Shown here: one piece after another, positions 7,238 through 14,253 of the stretch
Numbering within the stretch: the first letter of the stretch is position 1
How the letters are laid out: each line of letters begins with the position of its first letter
DNA from: Kiritimatiellia bacterium
GTDB lineage: Bacteria; Verrucomicrobiota; Kiritimatiellia; RFP12; UBA1067
Length of the DNA stretch: 19,586 nucleotides
Direction of reading: 5' to 3'
Assembly (NCBI GenBank): GCA_024405335.1
Contig: JAKSOX010000012.1
Coordinates: 1 to 19,586 of the forward strand
Made by a program: the position numbers and the translations under genes
Notes under the pieces: generated by a model
The model's database searches: none
What the model saw: only the letters and a program-made list of their open reading frames with translations
Told to the model about the DNA's origin: nothing

Positions 7238-8548
7238 ATGAAATCCAGAATTTCAGAACTGACGGTTTTCCTGGCGGCGGCGCTTTTGGCGGCGTCCGTT
7301 TCGGCGGCGCCCACGGCGGCCGAGGTCGAGGCGAGAAAGCGCGCGCAGGCGCTCGAACATCTCGCCAAAAAGAACGACACCGCCGTCAACGCGCTGCGGC
7401 GCAAGGTCGAGGACACCTGGAACTGGCACAACGCCAAGAAGGCGAAGGACTTCGCGGAAGTGACGTCCAACGTCAACGAAATCGTCCGCCTCGTGACGCT
7501 CAAGGAAGGCGCGGCCCGGGCGATGACGGTCGCGGACGCGAAGCTGCTGCTCGCGCGGGCGTATGCGCGTCCCGTGAACCTCCGCCTGCTGGAGCAGGCC
7601 AAGAAGTCGTACGCGGACGCGATCGCGGCCGCCCCCGAAGCCGACAAGGCGAAAGTCCGCGCCGAGCTCGCCGACTATCTCGCCGACGCCGGCCAGGCCC
7701 CGAAACCTCCCGCGGCGGCGAAGGCGAAGCCGCCGGTTTCGGACCAGAAGGCGCTGCGCGAATGGTACGCGAACCAGACGGCCGACCGCCCCAGCTGGTC
7801 GCGCGGGGCGTTCGACGCGCTCGCTCCCGAGGAATGCCTCGACTACAAACTCAAGGCGTGCGACGACGCGATGGCCGAACTCTCCGATCCCGCCGCGCGC
7901 GCGTGGTTCCGCGACCGCAAGGCGTCGCTTCTGGTGGGGGCGTGCAAGTGGTCCGAAGCCGAGGCGATCTACCTCGAGAAACTCGCCGAAATCAAGGATC
8001 CGCTGAGCACCTCGCGCATGAGCGCGTACTGCGTGCTCGCCGATTTCTACGCCCGGCGCGCCGCGCGCTACTACGAAAAGCCCGACCGCGCGTTGTCGAT
8101 GAAGTCGATTTCGTTCTGGGAGGAGGCGTTGCGCATCGATCCGAAGAACACGGGCAACATGCGCCCGATCGTGACCCAGGCGTTCCTGCTGGAGGACTGG
8201 GACCTCGCGAAAAAGTGGCTGGACAAGATGGTGGCGGCGCGCGGCGGCAAAACGGACGAATTCATCGCCGCCTGCTACGGGGACGTCGCCTACTACGCGG
8301 GCGACTACGCCGCCGCGGTGGAATGGTACGAGAAACACCCCAAGCTCGTGGATCCGCCCCAGCGCGTGCGCATTCCGAACGTGCACCAGCGCCACACGGG
8401 CGCGCTCTTCGCGCTCGGACGCTACGAGGACTGCCTGAAGTCGATCGACAAATGCCCGAACTTCTGGAGCTTCAAGGACACGAACGCGTACTACCGCCGC
8501 GTTCTCAAGGCGAAAATCGAGGCGCAGAAGGCCGCGTCCGGAAAGTGA
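7238..8548 (+). CDS. Secreted TPR-repeat protein
   Basis: 436 aa, with a strong ribosome binding site (AAGGAAGGGGG, 7221-7231) and ATG at 7238. A Sec signal peptide is followed by APTAAEVEARKRAQ (cleavage likely after VSA, about residue 23). The rest is almost all helical. Tetratricopeptide-like repeats are recognisable in the C-terminal two thirds, for example WSEAEAIYLEKLAEIKDP, SISFWEEALRIDPKN, DYAAAVEWYEKHPKL and GRYEDCLKSIDKCPN. A Pro/Ala/Lys linker at about 155-170 separates an N-terminal helical domain from the repeats. No enzyme motif is visible. TPR proteins normally act as scaffolds, so this may organise the exported glycan-processing proteins in the periplasm; that is inference. 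It ends six bases before the next start codon, so co-translation is likely. Confidence 0.65.
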   Translation: MKSRISELTVFLAAALLAASVSAAPTAAEVEARKRAQALEHLAKKNDTAVNALRRKVEDTWNWHNAKKAKDFAEVTSNVNEIVRLVTLKEGAARAMTVADAKLLLARAYARPVNLRLLEQAKKSYADAIAAAPEADKAKVRAELADYLADAGQAPKPPAAAKAKPPVSDQKALREWYANQTADRPSWSRGAFDALAPEECLDYKLKACDDAMAELSDPAARAWFRDRKASLLVGACKWSEAEAIYLEKLAEIKDPLSTSRMSAYCVLADFYARRAARYYEKPDRALSMKSISFWEEALRIDPKNTGNMRPIVTQAFLLEDWDLAKKWLDKMVAARGGKTDEFIAACYGDVAYYAGDYAAAVEWYEKHPKLVDPPQRVRIPNVHQRHTGALFALGRYEDCLKSIDKCPNFWSFKDTNAYYRRVLKAKIEAQKAASGK

Positions 8549-8554
8549 CGGAAA

Positions 8555-9466
8555 ATGAAGCTGATCAAAGGCGTCGTACCGCCGATGGTGACGCCCCTCG
8601 TCGACAACGAACATCTTGACGAGCGGGGGCTGGAACGGTTGGTGGAGCACGTTCTCGCCGGCGGCGTGCACGGGTTGTTTCTGCTGGGCACGACGGGCGA
8701 GGCCCCCGATTTGCCATACGAAGTGCGCCGCCGCCTCGTGCAACGCACGAGCGAAATCGTCGCCGGGCGCGTGCCGATCCTGGTGGGCGTGACGGACACG
8801 GTGTTCACCGAGTCGCTGAAACTCGCCGAATTCGCGAAGGCGTGCGGGGCCGCTGGCCTGGTCGCCGCGCCGCCGTATTATTTCGCCGCCGGCCAGCCCG
8901 AACTCGTGGACTACTACACGCGCCTCGCGGACCGGGTGCCGCTGCCGCTTTACCTCTACAACATGCCGTCCCAGGTGAAGGTGTCCATTGCCGTGCAGAC
9001 CGTCGTCGAACTGGCGAAGCATCCGAACGTGGCCGGGCTCAAGGATTCGTCCGGCAACATCGGATATTTCAACGCCTGCCGCTACGCATTGCGGAACGAT
9101 CCCGACTTCGCGATTCTGATGGGACCCGAGGAGGCGATGGGCGAAGTGGTGCTGATGGGCGCGGACGGCGGCGTCGCCGGCGGCGCGAATCTCTTCCCGA
9201 AGACGTTCGTGGACCTCTACGACGCGGCCGTCGCCAAGGACGTCGACCGCGTGCGCGAACTGCAGGAGCGGGTCATGCGCGTGTCGTCGCTCATCTACGG
9301 CATCGGGCACCACAATTCGAGTTTCGTCAAGGGCGTCAAGTGCGCTTTGTCGCTGATGGGCATCTGTTCGGACGTTCTGGCCGCGCCGCGCGAACCGTTC
9401 AACGCGCGCGACCGCGAACTCGTGCGCGAGCGCCTTGTCGAACTGGGGGCGTTGTCCGCGCAATGA
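8555..9466 (+). CDS. DapA/NanA-superfamily aldolase (probably not lysine pathway)
   Basis: 303 aa, no signal peptide, so cytoplasmic. The hallmarks of the class I pyruvate aldolase family are present: GTTGE (45-49), the active-site tyrosine in YNMP (Y135) and the Schiff-base lysine in LKDSSG (K163). Length and order match 4-hydroxy-tetrahydrodipicolinate synthase and N-acetylneuraminate lyase. In E. coli DapA the tyrosine motif reads YNVPSR, with Arg138 binding the carboxylate of aspartate semialdehyde. Here the same position is Gln (YNMPSQ, Q140), which argues against a DapA role. With secreted glycosidases upstream and a lactonase-like hydrolase overlapping downstream, cleavage of a 2-keto-3-deoxy sugar acid or a sialic-acid-like compound to pyruvate plus an aldehyde fits better. 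The family call is firm; the substrate is inferred. Confidence 0.85.
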   Translation: MKLIKGVVPPMVTPLVDNEHLDERGLERLVEHVLAGGVHGLFLLGTTGEAPDLPYEVRRRLVQRTSEIVAGRVPILVGVTDTVFTESLKLAEFAKACGAAGLVAAPPYYFAAGQPELVDYYTRLADRVPLPLYLYNMPSQVKVSIAVQTVVELAKHPNVAGLKDSSGNIGYFNACRYALRNDPDFAILMGPEEAMGEVVLMGADGGVAGGANLFPKTFVDLYDAAVAKDVDRVRELQERVMRVSSLIYGIGHHNSSFVKGVKCALSLMGICSDVLAAPREPFNARDRELVRERLVELGALSAQ

Positions 9467-10287
9467 GCCACGAAAGCGTCCAGTCGGAAATCGACCTCGT
9501 GACCCCGGCGGAATACGTCGCGCACCGCGACGGCCTCGACGGCGCGTCGGCGGGGAAGCTTCCGGCCGCGTTGGCGCGCTACGACGTGGCGTTTGCGCGG
9601 GTGGCGCGCGAAGCGGAAAGCACGGTCGTCGCGGATCGCCCGGCCGTGTGGTACGTGTACAACATGGGATTGGTCGTCAAAACGCAGAAGGTGCTGTTTT
9701 CAGTCGACCTGTGCCATCGCGATGCGCCGAAACTGGCGCCCAAGCTTGATTTCGCGTTGATCACGCACAACCACGACGACCACTGCACGCAGCCGTTCCT
9801 CGAGCGCTTGAACGGCACCGGCAAAACGGTCGTCAGCAATTTCGACGCCAACGGCGGCGCGCTGCGGGCCAAGTCGCGGTTCGGCGGCGGCTACACGCGC
9901 GCCGCGAAAACGTTCTCGTTCGCGGACGTGTCGGTGAAGACGTCGCTTTCCGACCACAACGGCTATCTCGTGGACTTCACGACGGCGTTCGAAATCGAGG
10001 TGAACGGATTCCGCGTCTACCACACCGGCGATTCCGGGAACCTGGCGAAACTCAATCCGTCGGCGCCGCCAGATTTGTGGATCGTGCATCCCTATTGCGG
10101 GCTCGCCGTGGCGGACGGCGTGCGGAAGTTCCGTCCGAAGAAAACGGCGTTGGCGCATTTGAACGAACTGGGGCATGCGCGGAACCGCTGGCGCTGGACG
10201 TACGCGGACGGTTTTCGCGCCGCGGAGCAGGTGCGCGCGGCGGGCGGCGACGCCGTGGTGCCGCTTTGGGGAGACCGCCTCGTTTGA
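9463..10287 (+). CDS. Metallo-beta-lactamase-fold hydrolase, UlaG-like
   Basis: 274 aa. The ATG at 9463 overlaps the aldolase stop codon (ATGA), so the two are translationally coupled. The zinc motif HNHDDH is present (H102, H104, D106, H107). HTGDSG supplies the bridging aspartate (D190), and HLNELGH (H232, E235, H238) provides the late motif. This layout resembles L-ascorbate-6-phosphate lactonase (UlaG) and related UPF0173-type hydrolases rather than true beta-lactamases. No signal peptide is seen, so it acts in the cytoplasm. Coupling with a sugar-acid aldolase suggests opening of a sugar lactone or hydrolysis of a related intermediate; no sequence feature fixes the substrate. A phosphodiesterase role cannot be excluded. 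Confidence 0.75.
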   Translation: MSHESVQSEIDLVTPAEYVAHRDGLDGASAGKLPAALARYDVAFARVAREAESTVVADRPAVWYVYNMGLVVKTQKVLFSVDLCHRDAPKLAPKLDFALITHNHDDHCTQPFLERLNGTGKTVVSNFDANGGALRAKSRFGGGYTRAAKTFSFADVSVKTSLSDHNGYLVDFTTAFEIEVNGFRVYHTGDSGNLAKLNPSAPPDLWIVHPYCGLAVADGVRKFRPKKTALAHLNELGHARNRWRWTYADGFRAAEQVRAAGGDAVVPLWGDRLV

Positions 10288-10311
10288 CGCGCGAAACGCA
10301 TTTCCGCGCGT
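10287..10311. promoter_or_regulatory. Inverted repeat between hydrolase stop and promoter P3
   Basis: ACGCGCG (10287-10293) and CGCGCGT (10305-10311) are perfect inverted repeats around an 11-base loop. The element starts on the last base of the upstream stop codon and covers the -35 region of P3. It may be a weak terminator hairpin (no T-run follows) or an operator. Confidence 0.4.
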
Positions 10312-10330
10312 GGCGGAACTTTGGTATAAT
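10301..10330 (+). promoter_or_regulatory. Extended -10 promoter P3, predicted leaderless start
   Basis: TATAAT (10325-10330) is preceded by TGG (10322-10324), giving an extended -10. A poor -35 (TTTCCG, 10301-10306) lies 18 bp upstream. Only six bases separate the -10 from the ATG at 10337, so the expected transcription start falls on or beside the A of the start codon. Confidence 0.65.
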
Positions 10331-10336
10331 GGCGGC

Positions 10337-11851
10337 ATGAACGTGAAACCTTTTTTTGCCGCGTGCGCGGCGGCGATTGCCGCGTGCGCGTGGGCGGCGG
10401 AGCCCGTCGCGCCGGTCGGGCGCGTCTCGCTGGCGTCCAAGGACCGCCAGTGGAAAATCGTGTACGGCACGGCGGACGGCCCGGAAGGACGGGCGCTGGA
10501 GCTGTTGTCGTCGGAACTCGGATCCGTGTACGTGCGCGATCCGGGCGTGTACACGCTGCACGTGCTGCCGTGCGAACGCGCGGGATCCGGCTGCGTGCCG
10601 GCGGCGACGAACGCGTTTCTGCTGGGGACGGTCAAATCGAATCCCGAACTGGCCGCGCGCGTGAAGCCTGGCGAAGTGCCGTCGGGCGGGTATCTCGTGA
10701 AAACGGTCGACGGCGGCCGCAAGGTGGTGATCGCGGGCGACACGCCGGCCGCCGTGACGTGGGCGGTTTCGGATTTCCTCGAAGACGGTCTCGCCGCGTT
10801 GGCGGTGGAGCACTGGGACGGCCTCCGCTACCGTTCGCAGATATTCGAGCGTCCGGCGCTCGGGCGCTACGAAAGCCGCCGCGCGCCGAAGACGCCCGTG
10901 CGCAGCGTGTTCACGTGGGGGCACGTGATCGACGACTACCGCGCGTATTTCCGCAACCTCGCGCGGCTCAAGTTCAACGAAGTCGTGCTGTGGAACAACC
11001 GTCCGCCGGTCAACGCCAAGGAGGTTTCGGACTACGCGCGCAGTTGGGGCATTTCCGTGCTTTGGGGATATTCGTGGGGGTGGACGACGGATTGCCGCCA
11101 GATCGATTTCGACCGGCTCGACGAACTCGAGGACGCCATCGTGGACGAGTGGCGCAGGACGTGGCGTCCGTTGGGCGGCGACGGCATCTACTTCCAGTCG
11201 TTCACGGAACTCGGCACGGGGACGGTTGGCGGGCATTCGATCGCCGAGGCGGTGGTGGGGCTCGTGAACCGCGTGGCGAAGCGCATTCGCGCGGAGTCGC
11301 CGCGCGAGCGGATCGTGTTCGGCCTGCATGCGTCGAGCGTGAAGGACCGTTTGCCGGAAATCGACAAGACGGATCCTTCCGTGGAAATCTACTGGGAGGA
11401 CATGGGCGGTTTTCCGTACAACTACGGCAAGCGTTTCGATCCGGCGCCGGCGCAGACGCTGAACGACAGGATTCTCGCCGAGGACCGTTCCGTGGGGCTG
11501 GTGTTCAAGGGCATGCTCACGCAGGACTGGAAGCGTTTCGCGTATCAGGCCGGTCCGTACGTGCTCGGGTGCGCGTCGGAGTCGACGATCGCGGAAGACG
11601 CGCGCGTGGCGGACGAGTTGTGGCAGCCGTATCTGGCCGACTGGCATCTTCGCGGCAAGACGGCCCACGACGCGATCCGCCGGATCCAGTCCGCGCGCCC
11701 TGGGCGCCCCGCGGCGCTCAACGCCGCCGTGAACGCCAACGGGGACGTGCGCTTTCCGTTTGCGCTCGTGGCGGAAATGTTCTGGGACGCTTCGGAACCG
11801 TACGACGCGATCGTCAACCGCGTGCTGCGCCGCGCTTGGATCAGGCGGTGA
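10337..11851 (+). CDS. Secreted TIM-barrel glycosidase-like protein
   Basis: 504 aa. The start at ATG 10337 is chosen because a Sec signal peptide begins there (MNVKPFFAACAAAIAACAWA, cleavage at about residue 20). The frame is open upstream, but promoter P3 lies there. Residues about 25-160 look like the small alpha/beta domain that precedes the barrel in GH20, GH67 and GH84 enzymes, ending with VVIAGDTPAAVTWAVSDFLED. The barrel follows: RSVFTWGHVIDDY, NLARLKFNEVVLWNN, GISVLWGYSWGW, GIYFQSFTELGTG and VEIYWEDMGG. E291 in FTELG and E354/D355 in WEDMG are candidate catalytic acids. I cannot assign a numbered GH family. It is probably exported to the periplasm and functionally linked to the upstream cluster. 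There is no good Shine-Dalgarno sequence. Confidence 0.6.
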   Translation: MNVKPFFAACAAAIAACAWAAEPVAPVGRVSLASKDRQWKIVYGTADGPEGRALELLSSELGSVYVRDPGVYTLHVLPCERAGSGCVPAATNAFLLGTVKSNPELAARVKPGEVPSGGYLVKTVDGGRKVVIAGDTPAAVTWAVSDFLEDGLAALAVEHWDGLRYRSQIFERPALGRYESRRAPKTPVRSVFTWGHVIDDYRAYFRNLARLKFNEVVLWNNRPPVNAKEVSDYARSWGISVLWGYSWGWTTDCRQIDFDRLDELEDAIVDEWRRTWRPLGGDGIYFQSFTELGTGTVGGHSIAEAVVGLVNRVAKRIRAESPRERIVFGLHASSVKDRLPEIDKTDPSVEIYWEDMGGFPYNYGKRFDPAPAQTLNDRILAEDRSVGLVFKGMLTQDWKRFAYQAGPYVLGCASESTIAEDARVADELWQPYLADWHLRGKTAHDAIRRIQSARPGRPAALNAAVNANGDVRFPFALVAEMFWDASEPYDAIVNRVLRRAWIRR

Positions 11852-11858
11852 ACGCCGT

Positions 11859-11887
11859 TTGCGTTATTGCGCGCAACTTGGTAGAAT
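11859..11887 (+). promoter_or_regulatory. Promoter P4 of the lptF-type gene, almost leaderless
   Basis: TTGCGT (11859-11864), a 17-bp spacer and TAGAAT (11882-11887), with TGG (11879-11881) as extended -10. The spacer contains the perfect palindrome TTGCGCGCAA (11867-11876). The start codon at 11897 is nine bases past the -10, so the leader would be only about 2-4 nt. Confidence 0.6.
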
Positions 11888-11896
11888 ACACGGCCA

Positions 11897-12994
11897 ATGC
11901 GCATATTGTTTCGATACGTTTTTCGGGAATTCTGCGTTCCGCTCTTTTACTGCATGGTGGGGTTTTGCTCCATTTACGTGTTGTTCGAGCTGTTCGGCTC
12001 GTTCAGCCGCATTCTGGACGCCAAGCCGCCGCTGGGCGTGGTGGTCGCCTATTTCGCGGGCTACGTCGCGCCGTATTTCATGTACATCGCGCCCGCGTGC
12101 CTCATGCTCGCGACGCTGTACACCATGTGGAGCTTTTGCCGGCATTCGGAGCTGATCGCCATGCGCGCAAGCGGCATCGGCTTCTTCGCGATCGTCAGGC
12201 CGCTTCTGGTCGCGGCCGCGCTGATGGCCTGTTTCGTGGCGTGGGTGGACGAAAGCTACGTGCCCCGCAAGGCGTCCTGGGCTTCGGCCTTCCGCGCCGC
12301 GCGGTTCAAGTCCGAAGACGTGGCGAGCGCCGTCAACGTCGTCTACCACCACGCGGAGTCGGAGCGCACGTGGCACGTGGGCAAGGCGGTGAACGCCGAC
12401 ATGACCGAACTCGTGGACGTGTCGGTGGCCGAGGACTACCCGAACGGCGTGCGCAAGCGCACCATCAAGGCGCCGAAGGCGGAATTCCTCGACGGCCAAT
12501 GGTGGCTCCACCGGCCGACGATCCTGCACTTCGATCCGCAGGGCGCCGAAGCGCCTTCGCCGACGCCGAAGCACGACGCCATGGAACTGCTGCCGTTTCC
12601 GTCGTTCACGGAAAGTCCCCGCGATTTCGCGCTGCAGAACCGCGACGAAACCCACTATTCCGTGCTGGACCGCATTCGGTTCCTCAAGACGCATCCGGCG
12701 ATGACGGGCGACGCGCGCCGGCGGATGGTCTACAACGTCTGGTCGCAGACGCTGGCGCCGCTCGCGTGCCTGGTGATCACGCTGTTCGCGATTCCCGCCG
12801 GCATCGCCACGGGGCGGCAGTCGGTGTTCAAGGGCATCCTCTGCGCGCTCGGCATGTTTTTCGCGTTCTACGGCGTCTCGATCGGGTGCATGTCCCTGGC
12901 GTACGTGGGATGGTTTCCCGTCGTGCCCGCGGCGTTCTTGCCGCACGTGGCGTTTTTGGCCGTCGGCGCGTGGATGTTCTGGCGGCAGAGGTAG
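11897..12994 (+). CDS. LptF/LptG family lipopolysaccharide-export permease
   Basis: 365 aa. The N-terminus MRILFRYVFREF matches the usual start of LptF/LptG proteins. By eye there are three membrane segments near the N-terminus (about 12-34, 46-79, 95-117), a periplasmic beta-rich region (about 120-275, expected jellyroll) and three C-terminal segments (about 285-303, 310-333, 341-361). This is the LptF/LptG layout. With LptG and the ATPase LptB2, such permeases extract lipopolysaccharide from the inner membrane and pass it to the LptC-LptA bridge. Whether this copy is F or G cannot be settled, and no partner permease is adjacent. Its gene starts without a Shine-Dalgarno sequence, directly behind promoter P4, and heads a five-gene unit. 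Confidence 0.85.
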   Translation: MRILFRYVFREFCVPLFYCMVGFCSIYVLFELFGSFSRILDAKPPLGVVVAYFAGYVAPYFMYIAPACLMLATLYTMWSFCRHSELIAMRASGIGFFAIVRPLLVAAALMACFVAWVDESYVPRKASWASAFRAARFKSEDVASAVNVVYHHAESERTWHVGKAVNADMTELVDVSVAEDYPNGVRKRTIKAPKAEFLDGQWWLHRPTILHFDPQGAEAPSPTPKHDAMELLPFPSFTESPRDFALQNRDETHYSVLDRIRFLKTHPAMTGDARRRMVYNVWSQTLAPLACLVITLFAIPAGIATGRQSVFKGILCALGMFFAFYGVSIGCMSLAYVGWFPVVPAAFLPHVAFLAVGAWMFWRQR

Positions 12995-13019
12995 CGTTTT
13001 TTTGAGAAAGGCAAAAGGA

Positions 13020-13541
13020 ATGGTCACCCGCAGACAGGCCCGCGAATGGGCGCTCATGTTTCTGACTTCGTTTGATTTGAATCCCCAGGAGAACGCCGAT
13101 TCGGCGCTCGCGGCGTTCTGGGAACAGCAGGAGGAGCTCGAACGCGAGCGCGTCGCATCTGGCGAACGCGTGAAAAAAGCGTTTTGTTCGGTGGATGTCG
13201 CCGTCCGCGCGTCGTTGGAGGAGATGAAGACCTTCGCCGAATCGCGCGTAAAAGGCGTGTGCGCGCAGCGCCGGGAACTGGACGCGCGCATCGAGGCGCA
13301 TCTTAAGAACTGGAAACTCTACCGCCTGGGCACGGTCGAGCGCAACGTGCTGCGGTTGGGCGCGTGGGAGCTGCTCAACTGCGCTGACGTGCCGTCGCCG
13401 ATCGTGATCAACGAGTCCGTGGACATTGCGAAGTATTTTTCCGAAACGAAGTCCGGCCGGTTCGTGAACGGCGTGCTGGACAATCTCGCCAAGGAAATCG
13501 CCAATCAAAAGGGCGCAGGGGAATGGACTCCGGCGAAGTGA
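13020..13541 (+). CDS. nusB: Transcription antitermination factor NusB
   Basis: 173 aa from ATG 13020, preceded by AGAAAGG (13005-13011). A TTG start at 13002 would add six residues, but ATG gives the usual NusB opening (MVTRRQAREWALMFLTSFDLN). The C-terminal half carries the family signature: LYRLGTVERNVLRLGAWELLN, then PSPIVINESVDIAKYFSETKSGRFVNGVLDNLAKE. NusB binds boxA RNA together with NusE/S10 in rRNA transcription antitermination. The protein is longer than E. coli NusB because of a charged helical insert between the first helix and the signature region (about residues 25-90). It lies 25 bases after the permease gene. Confidence 0.93.
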   Translation: MVTRRQAREWALMFLTSFDLNPQENADSALAAFWEQQEELERERVASGERVKKAFCSVDVAVRASLEEMKTFAESRVKGVCAQRRELDARIEAHLKNWKLYRLGTVERNVLRLGAWELLNCADVPSPIVINESVDIAKYFSETKSGRFVNGVLDNLAKEIANQKGAGEWTPAK

Positions 13542-13593
13542 CGCGCGTGGCGCGCTTCGCCGAAGAGGCCGCCGGTTTTTGAGGACGGAAGGC

Positions 13594-14253
13594 ATGTTCA
13601 CGGGACTCATCGAAAAAACGGGAACGGTGCGGCGCGTTTCGCGCGGCCGCGGGCTCGTGCTCGAATTCGGTTTCGAGCCCTGGCGCGAACCGCTCGCGAA
13701 GGGCGAGTCGGTGGCGGTGGACGGCGTGTGCCTCACCGTGGCGGACTGCGACGCGACGCGCTTCACGGCGGACGTGCTGGGCGAAACGGAAAAGCGCTCC
13801 ACGTTGGCGGGGCTTCCGCCCGGCGCGAAGGTGAACCTCGAACGCGCGATGCGCGCGGGCGACCGCTTCGGCGGGCACGTGGTGCAGGGCCACGTGGACG
13901 GCGTGGGCGCGCTCAGGGAACGGACGCCGCGCGGACGCGACTTCCGGCTCTCGTTCACCTGTCCGCGCGCGGTCGCGGCGGCGTCCGTGGTGAAGGGATC
14001 CATCGCCGTGAACGGCGTGTCGCTCACGATTTCGGGCCTCGGTTCGGACTGGTTCGCGGTGGACGTGATCCCCACCACGGCGCGCGAAACGAATTTGGGC
14101 GCGCTCAAAATCGGCGACCGCGTGAACCTCGAATCGGACGTGCTCGGCCGCTACGCGGTGAAACGCGCGCGGGCGGAAGCCGACGGCGACGGGGAGGCCG
14201 CCGCGGGCGGCGGATTGACGATGGAAAAACTCGCGGAGAACGGATTCCTGTGA
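13594..14253 (+). CDS. ribE: Riboflavin synthase, alpha chain
   Basis: 219 aa. The start MFTGLIEKTG is diagnostic for the family and lies behind AGGACGGAAGG. Two homologous lumazine-binding barrels are visible: the first with GESVAVDGVCLTV and AGDRFGGHVVQGHVDGVG, the second with GSIAVNGVSLTISG and LGRYAVKR. The C-terminal helix (LTMEKLAENGFL) drives trimer formation in known structures. The enzyme dismutates two 6,7-dimethyl-8-ribityllumazine molecules to riboflavin and a pyrimidinedione. It follows nusB after 52 bases; nusB next to riboflavin genes is a common bacterial arrangement, usually with ribH. Its last four bases overlap the next gene (GTGA). Confidence 0.95.
   Translation: MFTGLIEKTGTVRRVSRGRGLVLEFGFEPWREPLAKGESVAVDGVCLTVADCDATRFTADVLGETEKRSTLAGLPPGAKVNLERAMRAGDRFGGHVVQGHVDGVGALRERTPRGRDFRLSFTCPRAVAAASVVKGSIAVNGVSLTISGLGSDWFAVDVIPTTARETNLGALKIGDRVNLESDVLGRYAVKRARAEADGDGEAAAGGGLTMEKLAENGFL

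Noticed and set aside
8555..9466. Calling the aldolase dapA because asd is in the same window
   Set aside because: They are about 9.5 kb apart in different transcription units, and the DapA-specific arginine is absent.
12990..13008. T7 run after the permease gene as a terminator
   Set aside because: No stable hairpin precedes it, and nusB follows with a ribosome binding site only 25 bases after the stop codon.
13523..13582. 19-codon ORF bridging nusB and ribE
   Set aside because: It is out of frame with nusB, its GGGG-containing site is too close to the ATG, and nothing suggests a function. At most it could pass ribosomes on to ribE.
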